This document shows positions 1-7,808 of a DNA stretch of 10,387 nt, piece after piece. The translations under genes were made by a program, and so were the position numbers. The notes beneath the pieces were generated by a model. The model was not told the DNA's origin. It was given only the letters and a program-made list of their open reading frames with translations, and did not search any database. Every line of letters begins with the position of its first letter. The stretch's first letter is position 1. Source of the DNA: DATKWS01 sp035529435 (GTDB taxonomy: Bacteria; Krumholzibacteriota; Krumholzibacteriia; Krumholzibacteriales; Krumholzibacteriaceae); NCBI GenBank assembly GCA_035529435.1, contig DATKWS010000198.1, positions 1 to 10,387 of the forward strand, in the 5' to 3' direction.

Positions 1-544
1 CCTCGTAGAATATGCCGTTCAGGATCGACGCGAGCTCGCCGTCGGTATGGGGGAGGAGCCCGTTGCCGACCTGGATGAAATCGTCACCGAGCCGCCTGCG
101 TATCTCGCTCGCGTACTCCTTCTGGTAGGCGATGAGCAGGTTGCGCTCCGTGGAGTCGTCGACGACCGCCTCGAAGTACTCCCGTTTGTACGAAGGTTGC
201 CCGGCAATGCCGCTCGTGTCCGCCCACAGCGTAGGGACGCCCATGACGAGCTGGTATCCGAGCAACCTGATATCCGGATTGAGGGACTTCAGTTCGCTGA
301 TGATATCCTCCGCGGCCGGTGCGAAGTAGAATTCGATCGGGGCGATCATGATCTTGCCACGCGCCGCTTCGGCGATCGTTTCGGAGTCCCACGACAGGAA
401 CGAAGCGCCGTGCACGACCCCACGCTGGGGGTACCCGGACGTGATGTGGATCGGTGTACCGCTCCCGGGGGAGGCGGGATCACCCGCGCCGCACGAGAGC
501 GGGATCAGGGCTGCGGCTACCAGAAGGGCGCGTACGAGATGCAT
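1..544 (-). CDS. Lipoprotein, putative glycoside hydrolase (GHL15-like), 3' end outside window
   Basis: Partial gene: the first 181 codons are present and the 3' end lies beyond the left edge. The ATG at 544-542 is preceded by an AGAGGA ribosome site with a 7-base spacer. The N-terminus is a short basic/hydrophobic signal ending at Cys18 (IPLSC), so it is probably a lipoprotein, although Pro at -3 is not a textbook lipobox. The mature part has a beta-alpha pattern: KIMIAPIEFYF, then SLNPDIRLLGYQLVMG, and near the visible end VGNGLLPHTDGELASILNG followed by Ile-Phe-Tyr-Glu. The 'NPDI-lLGY' strand and the 'NG..........LNG..(F)E' segment resemble TIM-barrel proteins of hypothetical glycoside hydrolase family 15 (GHL15). 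The family assignment is by eye, and substrate and catalysis are unknown. It is transcribed divergently from the mscS-type gene and has a -24/-12-like element upstream at 697-712, so PrsR control is possible. Confidence 0.72.
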   Translation of the reverse strand, partial: MHLVRALLVAAALIPLSCGAGDPASPGSGTPIHITSGYPQRGVVHGASFLSWDSETIAEAARGKIMIAPIEFYFAPAAEDIISELKSLNPDIRLLGYQLVMGVPTLWADTSGIAGQPSYKREYFEAVVDDSTERNLLIAYQKEYASEIRRRLGDDFIQVGNGLLPHTDGELASILNGIFYE

Positions 545-574
545 AGTGCATTCCTCTCGTTGACTCTGCGTGCC

Positions 575-595
575 GTTCCGCCGGCCCGGCGGGAC
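575..595 (-). repeat. GC-rich hairpin in the leader of the lipoprotein gene
   Basis: GTTCCGCC (575-582) pairs with GGCGGGAC (588-595) around a 5-base loop, with one G:T wobble. It lies 31-51 bases upstream of the start codon at 544 and would sit in the 5' untranslated leader if transcription starts near 686. Its function is unknown, and in DNA of this composition chance is possible. Confidence 0.35.
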
Positions 596-696
596 CGGCC
601 CCGGGGCGCCATGCGCAGCGATACGCAATCATCCGGCACAAACGGAACATGTGCGGCACCGCCCGCGATATCAAACAGTTCCGATTTAAGAATTCT

Positions 697-712
697 TGCA
701 TGAGGGGTGCCG
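697..712 (-). promoter_or_regulatory. Candidate sigma54 (-24/-12) promoter for the lipoprotein gene
   Basis: Read on the minus strand the site is CGGCACCCCTCATGCA. Against the sigma54 consensus TGGCACG-N4-TTGCA it keeps GGCAC and TGCA at exactly the right spacing, so the invariant GG and GC are in register, with three mismatches elsewhere. It would start transcription near 686, about 140 bases ahead of the ATG at 544. The presence of PrsR, a sigma54 activator, in the same window makes the site plausible. A single match by eye is not proof. Confidence 0.45.
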
Positions 713-810
713 GATTTGAGCGGTTTATATTTTGCCCCGTTCATGGTAATACTGTTAAGAATCGTGCGAGAACCGTCGCCGCCGCATTTCCGGCGGGGAC
801 GTCGTGAAGC

Positions 811-816
811 TATAAT
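811..816 (+). promoter_or_regulatory. -10 box (TATAAT) of the mscS-type gene
   Basis: A perfect sigma70 -10 hexamer stands in a GC-rich background and would give a start near 823 and a very short leader holding the ribosome site at 827-834. The -35 position (around 787-793, TTTCCG/TTCCGG) is poor, so the promoter would be weak or need help. Confidence 0.5.
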
Positions 817-826
817 TGTTGATGGC

Positions 827-834
827 AAGGGAGG
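827..834 (+). promoter_or_regulatory. Ribosome binding site deciding the mscS start
   Basis: AAGGGAGG lies 5 bases before the ATG at 840. It rules against the TTG at 816, which would add eight residues, lies within the -10 region, and would place the ribosome site inside the coding sequence. Confidence 0.8.
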
Positions 835-839
835 TTTCG

Positions 840-1730
840 ATGAGGGAAATCCTCGATCTACTGGTTCAGTGGGCGATCTCGAGCGGAATCCGGATCGTAA
901 TCATCATCGTGGGTGCGTTCATCGTGCTCAGGATCTTCCGGCTCCTGATACGAAAGTCAAAGCAGAAATTCACCGGGAGGGACAGGCTCGATGTCGAGGG
1001 GCAGAAGCGCGCCGAGACGATGTCGCACATTCTCGAGAACACACTGCGCGTCGTCGTACTGATCGCGGCGCTCCTGATGATCCTCAAGGAGATCGGTATC
1101 GATATCGGTCCGCTCCTCGCCGGGGCCGGCATCGTCGGGCTCGCCGTCGGCTTCGGCGCGCAGAGTCTCGTCAAGGATGTCATCAGCGGATTCTTCATTC
1201 TCATGGAGAACCAGATGAATGTGGGGGACGTGGTCCGTGTCGCGGGCGAGGCCGGGCTGGTCGAGGCGATCAAGCTGAGGACCACCGTTCTCAGGGACCT
1301 CGAGGGAAATGTCCATGTGGTGCCCAACGGGGCGATTTCGGTCCTGACCAACATGACCAAGGAATGGTCGCGGGCACTCCTCGATATCGGCGTTGCCTAC
1401 AAGGAGGATGTCGACCATGTCAGCGACATCCTGCGGGAGGTCGCCGAGGAGATGCGAAATGACGGGGAATTCGCCCCCATGATTCTCGAGCCGCTCGAGG
1501 TGCTCGGTCTCGACAGCTTCGGCGAGTCATCGGTGAATATCAGGGTGATGTTCAAGACGATACCCCTCAAGCAGTGGGCCGTGGCGCGCGAGTTCCGGCG
1601 GCGCGTCAAGAAGGCGTTCGACGAGCGGGGAATCGAGATCCCGTTCCCGCACCGCACACTATACATGGGGGAGGCCAAGAGCACGGGACGGTTCAAGATC
1701 GAGGTGGTACCGCCGGGCGGGGCTTCGTGA
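840..1730 (+). CDS. mscS: MscS-family small-conductance mechanosensitive channel
   Basis: The 296-residue inner-membrane channel opens under membrane tension and releases solutes during hypo-osmotic shock. Its length is close to E. coli MscS (286). Three hydrophobic helices are visible: about 13-35, 68-83, and the pore helix about 92-122. The pore helix has the family's glycine/alanine packing, AGAGIVGLAVGFGAQSLVKD (residues 95-113 region), followed by SGFFILMENQ. The beta domain follows (VGDVVRV, then LRDLEGNVHVVPNG, residues about 128-164), and the C-terminal alpha/beta vestibule ends with the signature IEIPFPHRTLYMG. The start is fixed by the AAGGGAGG site 5 bases upstream. The gene stands alone on the plus strand, divergent from the lipoprotein gene and convergent with the exosortase operon, so it is probably an unrelated housekeeping gene. 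Family assignment is secure. Which paralogue it is cannot be told from sequence alone. Confidence 0.95.
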   Translation: MREILDLLVQWAISSGIRIVIIIVGAFIVLRIFRLLIRKSKQKFTGRDRLDVEGQKRAETMSHILENTLRVVVLIAALLMILKEIGIDIGPLLAGAGIVGLAVGFGAQSLVKDVISGFFILMENQMNVGDVVRVAGEAGLVEAIKLRTTVLRDLEGNVHVVPNGAISVLTNMTKEWSRALLDIGVAYKEDVDHVSDILREVAEEMRNDGEFAPMILEPLEVLGLDSFGESSVNIRVMFKTIPLKQWAVAREFRRRVKKAFDERGIEIPFPHRTLYMGEAKSTGRFKIEVVPPGGAS

Positions 1731-1741
1731 ACGGGGCGGCC

Positions 1742-1762
1742 GTGCGTGCTCCGGGCGCGCAC
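1742..1762 (+). terminator. Hairpin after mscS, possible terminator
   Basis: GTGCGTGC (1742-1749) pairs with GCGCGCAC (1755-1762) around loop TCCGG, with one wobble pair. It begins 12 bases after the mscS stop. No T-tract follows, so it is not a standard intrinsic terminator and may be a stabilising 3' hairpin. Confidence 0.35.
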
Positions 1763-1806
1763 CGTCCCCGCCGCCGGCTCCGTCTTCGCCGCCACGCAGC
1801 AGCTCG

Positions 1807-1825
1807 TCTCCGCCCCCGGCGGAGA
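1807..1825 (-). terminator. Hairpin after the DNRLRE lipoprotein gene, possible operon end
   Basis: TCTCCGCC (1807-1814) and GGCGGAGA (1818-1825) form a perfect 8-base-pair stem with a CCC loop, 13 bases beyond the stop of the last operon gene. It could serve transcription from either side in the convergent gap 1731-1838. It lacks a T-tract on both strands. Confidence 0.35.
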
Positions 1826-1838
1826 GACGCGGTCAGCC

Positions 1839-2582
1839 TCACCCCGATTTGAAATAGAGGAGCTCGAGTTTCGGCCGGTCCGCGGGAATGCTCGACTCCC
1901 TAAGATGCACGCGCACGGAACGCTCGCTGCTGGTATCCCGTGCCTTGATGATGACGCCGTGGTTCGTGGACGGCTCCTTGATCCAGGCCAGAACGAGCGG
2001 GCCGGGGAGCGCGAAGGTTACGGCCGTATCGGCGTGCACCGTTTGTGCATCGAGCATCGCAATGGCATAATCTCCGCCCGCCGTGACCCAGGGGGCCGTT
2101 CCGTCCACCGTTGACCACGAAACACCCGCGAAGAGCTCGCCGGTACCCTCCGTCCACGAGGCGGGATTGGCCGGGGGCACCTCCACCTCGTACACCTCGA
2201 GAACGAGCGGGTCGGCGAGATCGGATTCGATGCGGAGCGAGAGCCGTGCATCGATCACCGCCGAGCACTCGCTGAGGCCGGAGAGATCCATCCTGACGAG
2301 GAGCCGTCTCTCGTAGTAACCGCTGCCGGCACGGACGACTCCCAGCGTGTCACGGGGTTCCGCGCCGAAATTGCCGTTGATGAATGCCGGTGACGGGCCG
2401 TCCTTGATCACGGCGTCGCGGGTCCCGAAGTACGTCTCGTACGGGTGCACACCGTCCTGGAACGCCACCTCGAGGGTGTCACGATCCGGATACTGCGGGG
2501 GAGGAAGGCCGCTGTCGTCGCCGCACCCTGCGGCGAGCAGCATACCGAGCAGGCAGGCGATGAGGGCATTTCCCGTTTTCAT
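1839..2582 (-). CDS. DNRLRE-domain lipoprotein
   Basis: The 247-residue protein has a clear lipoprotein signal: MKTGNALIACLLGMLLAAGC, lipobox LAAGC, lipidated Cys20. The mature part resembles the DNRLRE domain (beta-sandwich modules of surface proteins). The anchor segment is YYERRLLVRMDLSGL (about residues 88-102), followed by a strand with IDARLSLRIES and then LVLEVYEVE. A later part (ERSVRVHLRESS, RPKLELLY) looks like the closing strands. The protein is probably on the outer membrane or cell surface, and no enzymatic motif is visible. There is no C-terminal sorting tail (it ends YFKSG), so it is not itself an exosortase substrate. Its ATG follows the prsR TAG stop with no base between, and the ribosome site AAGGGCGG lies inside the end of prsR, so translation is coupled to the regulator. 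That makes it a candidate operon member rather than a bystander. The ligand is unknown. Confidence 0.85.
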   Translation of the reverse strand: MKTGNALIACLLGMLLAAGCGDDSGLPPPQYPDRDTLEVAFQDGVHPYETYFGTRDAVIKDGPSPAFINGNFGAEPRDTLGVVRAGSGYYERRLLVRMDLSGLSECSAVIDARLSLRIESDLADPLVLEVYEVEVPPANPASWTEGTGELFAGVSWSTVDGTAPWVTAGGDYAIAMLDAQTVHADTAVTFALPGPLVLAWIKEPSTNHGVIIKARDTSSERSVRVHLRESSIPADRPKLELLYFKSG

Positions 2583-4001
<1,419 letters not shown>

Positions 4002-4011
4002 TGCCGATCGT

Positions 4012-4016
4012 CTCCT
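4012..4016 (-). promoter_or_regulatory. Ribosome binding site supporting the TTG start of prsR
   Basis: AGGAG on the minus strand lies 10 bases before TTG at 4001. The protein then begins with an ordinary receiver-domain N-terminus ((M)QQKTLLIVDDEE). The spacer is on the long side. Confidence 0.55.
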
Positions 4017-4041
4017 CTTCTCGCTGGCGCCGCGAGGTGTA

Positions 4042-6201
4042 TCATGCCGGATCTTCACCGGCGGGGAGCGATACCCTGACCGCCGCGCCGCGCCCGGGCT
4101 CGCTCTCGATCGAAAGCGCGCCTCCGTGCGCTTCGACGAGCGATTTGCACAGAATGAGGCCGATCCCCAAGCCGTCCTTCTTGGTGCTCCGGAACGGCCT
4201 GAATAGATCGGTGTGCAGGTAACCCGGGTCGAATCCGGTCCCCGTATCCCTCACGACAAATTCGATATCGTGCGCTCCCCGTTCTCCGGCGTCGATTTCG
4301 ATCCGTCCGCCCTCCGGGGTCGCCTCGATCGCGTTCAGTACCAGGTTCTCGATCACGCGGCGCAACGCCGTGGGATCGACCTCCGCCAGTATACCACGCC
4401 CGCCGCCGGTTATCACGGAGACATGCCGGGAAGCGGCGATGGCGCCGAGGTTCTGCACCGCCTGCTCGATCAGGGTTGTAATGTCGATCCGCGTTCTGCG
4501 TATCGCTCCGGGCGAGGTGTGCGTATTGAGCGAGTCGATCAACTGCTGCATCTTCTCGACGGAGCGTTTGATCGTTCCGATCGCATCGCGCTGGAAATCG
4601 GCGTCATGGATGTTCTCGCGCGCATTCTCCGCCGTCATGGAGAGCATGCCGACGGTGTTCTTCAGATCGTGGACGACGAACGAGGCGAAGCGGTTGAACG
4701 ATTCCATCTGGTTGGACTCGATGATGCGCTCCTCCATGATGAGATTCTCGATGGAGAGGAGCGCCTGATCGGCGATCGTCGCGAGGAACTCACGATCCTC
4801 GTATGAGTACGAAGTATTCATGTGCTTTGGTCCCAGCGCGATGAATCCACGGCACTCATCTCCCGCGCCGAGGTACGCCACGGCGCCGATCCAATCGCCT
4901 GATGAGGAACGGGCGCCCCGATCGCCGCCCGTGCCCGGCTCCGCCGTTCCGTCAGGCGCCATGTGCGTGCCCGGCTCCGTCTCCGTGCCGGCGGTCGCAT
5001 CGAACGCCGAATCCTTGGCGATGATCACCGCATCCTCCGACGAGCGCCGCATGACGCGCGCCACGAGTGCATCATCTATCGCATCGGCGGTTATACCGTA
5101 GTAGGCGGTGATGCCTCCCCGCACGGCGATCCGGACGAATCCCTGCTGGGCGGCGATCGTCTCGCACACGGTGCTGATCAGATTCGATGAGAGCTCGTCG
5201 ATCGACGTGCTCGACGCCATCAGGTGCGCGTATTTTCGCCATTCCTTGCGGTAGTCGTATGTGTTGAGGTAGAAGTTCTCGTTGACGAAATGCCGCAGGC
5301 GCATCCTCGCACGCCCGGAGATCGATACCGCCAGAAGGATGAATACGGCGAAGATGCCGAGCACGATGAGCGTGAGCCGGTCGAACGGTACGCCCAGCGC
5401 CGCCGTGAGATACGAGATCAGCGCGAGCGCGAGGAGGTACAGCCCGGCAATTATGACGGTGACGACCGAAGAGGCGACTTCCCGGCTGATGTAGGCCTTC
5501 ACGTCGAAGAGCCGGTAGCGCACCGTCGCGAAGAGAAAGGTCGCGCAGATCATGATGATGCCGCACGACTGGATTGCCATGAAATTTATATCTATGACGG
5601 AGAGCGCGACGAGCCTGCTCATGACGATGAAGTTGATGACGGAGGCCGCGAGAATTCCGAGGAACGGATACTTCAGCGTGACCTTCTCGGGAACGTTGGC
5701 GGCGCGGTACGTATTCTCGAAATAGAACAGAAAGAAGACGTTCACGAGCAGCACGTAGACGCCGATTCCCTTCCCGAATCCGGACAAGGTCATCCCCCAG
5801 AACGGACCGCCCTCGGCGAAATGGATCTTCTCGATCACGAGGCGCGGCGGGACGATGAATGCGGCCACGACGAGCAGGACACCCAGGGTGATGATCCCCT
5901 TCAAGTTCTCCGAGAGGATCTCGCGGTCGTTTCTCCTGCCGAATGTCATGAAGAATGGAAGCCCCACGGCGGGCAGGAAGATGAGGGAGGGAAGCAGTAC
6001 GCTGAACGCGCCGAGGACGCCCTCGGGCGTGCGCGCCAGTACCAGAAACGCAACGGTGATCTCGATCGCGGCGAGAAGGAACGCGGAGAATATGAAAAGC
6101 ATCACCTGGGGACGTCTCGGTTTCCGTTTGGTATGCGCCAGCGCGAGCGCCAGAAGGAATCCGGCCGCGGCGAAGGCGAGTATCGCGGATAGATGTATCA
6201 T
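4042..6201 (-). CDS. prsK: PrsK, membrane sensor histidine kinase of the exosortase system
   Basis: The protein has 719 residues from the ATG at 6201, whose ATGA overlaps the stop of the TPR gene by four bases. About eight hydrophobic helices fill residues 1-295. The conserved juxtamembrane stretch with YDYRKEW (316-321) is typical of PrsK. A GAF-like domain (about 325-485) follows. The kinase core has the phospho-acceptor His511 in FVVHDLKN, N-box ENLVLNAIEATPEGG (618-632), G1 RDTGTGFDP (651-659), F-box LFRPF (666-670) and G2 DGLGIGL (676-682). It is inferred to sense an envelope signal and phosphorylate PrsR, encoded next. An Ala/Gly/Thr/Pro-rich segment at about 401-434 interrupts the GAF-like domain and looks like a flexible insertion. 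An upstream in-frame start at 6276 would add 25 hydrophilic residues and lies deep inside the TPR gene, so it was not chosen. Confidence 0.93.
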   Translation of the reverse strand: MIHLSAILAFAAAGFLLALALAHTKRKPRRPQVMLFIFSAFLLAAIEITVAFLVLARTPEGVLGAFSVLLPSLIFLPAVGLPFFMTFGRRNDREILSENLKGIITLGVLLVVAAFIVPPRLVIEKIHFAEGGPFWGMTLSGFGKGIGVYVLLVNVFFLFYFENTYRAANVPEKVTLKYPFLGILAASVINFIVMSRLVALSVIDINFMAIQSCGIIMICATFLFATVRYRLFDVKAYISREVASSVVTVIIAGLYLLALALISYLTAALGVPFDRLTLIVLGIFAVFILLAVSISGRARMRLRHFVNENFYLNTYDYRKEWRKYAHLMASSTSIDELSSNLISTVCETIAAQQGFVRIAVRGGITAYYGITADAIDDALVARVMRRSSEDAVIIAKDSAFDATAGTETEPGTHMAPDGTAEPGTGGDRGARSSSGDWIGAVAYLGAGDECRGFIALGPKHMNTSYSYEDREFLATIADQALLSIENLIMEERIIESNQMESFNRFASFVVHDLKNTVGMLSMTAENARENIHDADFQRDAIGTIKRSVEKMQQLIDSLNTHTSPGAIRRTRIDITTLIEQAVQNLGAIAASRHVSVITGGGRGILAEVDPTALRRVIENLVLNAIEATPEGGRIEIDAGERGAHDIEFVVRDTGTGFDPGYLHTDLFRPFRSTKKDGLGIGLILCKSLVEAHGGALSIESEPGRGAAVRVSLPAGEDPA

Positions 6202-7808
6202 CTCGTGCCCGTGATCCTCCTGTGCTGCCTCTCGGCCTCCGCGGCGAGATCCGTGCCGGGATAGCGGTTCATGCAATCCCTCAGTATCTCCGCCGCCCGC
6301 TCCGGGTCATTCAGCTCGCGTTCGTGAATGGAGGCGGCCCTCAGGTAATTCTCCCTGAACCGGTGGTACCGGGGATACCGGTCGGGGAGCTCGAGCAGAC
6401 GCCGCGCCGCCTCCTGCCATTTCTCCTGTTCGACGAGCGCACGGATCAGGTATTCCTCCGCTATCACCCGCACCTCCTCGGAGATCTGGCTTGCGACGAG
6501 GCCCTCGTAATGCTCGATCGCGCGCTCGAAGGCCGAGGAGGCGGCCTCGCGCTCGTTGCGGTTCCGGTAGTAGTACGCGATCCTGAGCGGTGCCTCGAGT
6601 CCCTGGATCGTACCGGGGTGATTCGTGTAGATCAGATTGTAGAGCAGCGACGCGTCCACCCAGTTGCCGCGCATCTCGGCGATCTGGGCGAGCTGCCACG
6701 AGGCCTCCACGATCCGCGCGTCCGTATCTCCGTACGTGTCGATCACCGACTGGTATAGCCGCCGCGCCTCATCGTACCGCCCCGCCTCGAACTGCATGCC
6801 GCCCGCCGTCATCAAGGCGCTCGCCGCCTCCGGCGATTCGGGATAGCGTTGATAAATGTTCTGTAATATCTCCAGGGCGCGCGCGGCGTTTCCGAACCCG
6901 TCCCGGTAGATCTTCGCTTCGACAAAGTACAGGCCCGGGAGGTCGCGCTCGTTGCCGTACCGGGCCTCGAGGTCTCGTATCAGGGCGTGCGCGTCGTTCC
7001 AGCGCTCACCCTTGAGGTACGTTGTCAGGAGGTTGAACCGCATCTCCTTGACCAGTGCGGAATCCTGCGAGCCCGAGATGGCGGTGCGGTAGATCCGTTC
7101 CGCCTCGTCCAGCCACGATCCGGCCTGCTGGCCGTTTCCCGCCCGCGCGTTGAGGTCGGCGAGCTTGAGGGGTGTTATCAGGTAGCGGGAATTCATCCGG
7201 GCGGTGGCGTCCACCGATCCCTCCCCGAGGAATTCACGGTGGAACCGCTCGTACCGCTCGATGGCATCCGGGAAATCATCCGCCGTTTCCGCCACGAACG
7301 CGGTCGAATAGAGTGCGTTCGCCCGCGCCGCCGGTTCGTTCCCGGCGATACGGTACGCCTTATCGAAGTCGGCGATCGCCTCGTCGAAGCGTCCCGTACG
7401 GAACTCGAACTCGGCGAGCTCCATCTGCGCCGAAATGACGATTTCGCCGAGGCCTTCCGTCCGATCCATCCCGCCCGCGAATCGATCGACGATGGCGCGA
7501 TAAGCATCGACCGTCTTGTCGATGAATTCGGGGCTCGATCTGTTCTGGACGAGTTGTTCCCGCATCTTCCGCGCCTCGAACAGAGCCTTTTCGGCTTCGT
7601 AGCGAGGGGAACCCCCGCCGCAAGCAGCCAACAGCGCCGCCAGGAGGGTGACGGCCGCGATCACGCCTACAGGCGGCCACGGGCGGCGCCTCCGTTCATT
7701 CGCGCGCGCGCGGCGCCGGCGCTTCCGTGCCGGCACACCGCCCCGCAACATCGATTCACACGCCGGTCCGGACCGTGCGATTGTTTCCCGCTCGGTGGGC
7801 AGTTTCAT
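6198..7808 (-). CDS. TPR-repeat lipoprotein (PrsT-like by context)
   Basis: The predicted protein has 536 residues. A very basic N-region (ARKRRRRARANERRRR, about 27-42) precedes a hydrophobic stretch and the lipobox LLAAC with lipidated Cys63. From about residue 70 to the end it is a helical tetratricopeptide array. Recognisable repeats include a unit ending RTGRFDEAIADFDKAYRIAG, GNAARALEILQNIYQRYPES, AGRYDEARRLYQSVIDTYGD, QEKWQEAARRLLELPDRYP and a last unit PERAAEILRDCMNRYPGT. TPR lipoproteins at this position, next to prsK and prsR, are called PrsT in XrtA systems. This one is shorter than the roughly 900-residue PrsT family, so the name is withheld. It probably serves as a periplasmic/outer-membrane scaffold. 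The start at 7808 has TGGAGG six bases upstream but overlaps the previous gene by 53 bases. An ATG at 7751 avoids the overlap but has no ribosome site. Its stop overlaps the prsK start (ATGA). Confidence 0.85.
   Translation of the reverse strand: MKLPTERETIARSGPACESMLRGGVPARKRRRRARANERRRRPWPPVGVIAAVTLLAALLAACGGGSPRYEAEKALFEARKMREQLVQNRSSPEFIDKTVDAYRAIVDRFAGGMDRTEGLGEIVISAQMELAEFEFRTGRFDEAIADFDKAYRIAGNEPAARANALYSTAFVAETADDFPDAIERYERFHREFLGEGSVDATARMNSRYLITPLKLADLNARAGNGQQAGSWLDEAERIYRTAISGSQDSALVKEMRFNLLTTYLKGERWNDAHALIRDLEARYGNERDLPGLYFVEAKIYRDGFGNAARALEILQNIYQRYPESPEAASALMTAGGMQFEAGRYDEARRLYQSVIDTYGDTDARIVEASWQLAQIAEMRGNWVDASLLYNLIYTNHPGTIQGLEAPLRIAYYYRNRNEREAASSAFERAIEHYEGLVASQISEEVRVIAEEYLIRALVEQEKWQEAARRLLELPDRYPRYHRFRENYLRAASIHERELNDPERAAEILRDCMNRYPGTDLAAEAERQHRRITGTR

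Larger units (their letters stand above)
545..839. other. Divergent intergenic region between lipoprotein and mscS
   Basis: This 295-base stretch holds no convincing gene. The half nearer the lipoprotein (about 560-660) is very GC-rich and contains a hairpin. The part from about 680 to 780 is clearly more AT-rich than the rest of the window, as expected for promoter DNA. It contains a sigma54-like element on the minus strand (697-712), a TATAAT on the plus strand (811-816), the palindrome AAGAATTCTT (about 687-696), and two copies of the octamer TTAAGAAT (686-693 and 755-762). Confidence 0.7.

Noticed and set aside
47..703. Plus-strand open frame of 218 codons at the left end
   Set aside because: It is antisense to the lipoprotein/glycoside hydrolase frame and runs through the promoter region, with no ribosome site and no recognisable motif.
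1839..2582. DNRLRE protein as an exosortase substrate
   Set aside because: The C-terminus (LELLYFKSG) has no sorting motif, helix or basic cluster. It is a lipoprotein by its N-terminus.
4957..4972. Another -24/-12-like match on the minus strand (GGGCACGCACATGGCG)
   Set aside because: It is deep inside prsK with no gene start within 900 bases downstream. It shows how often such matches arise in this GC-rich DNA.
5224..6192. Plus-strand open frame of 322 codons opposite prsK
   Set aside because: It is rich in Asp/Glu/Arg/His without domain structure, and is the antisense image of the membrane-spanning part of prsK.
6202..6276. Upstream start for prsK at 6276
   Set aside because: It would add 25 polar residues before the first helix and overlap the TPR gene by 79 bases. 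The ATGA overlap at 6201 is the usual arrangement.
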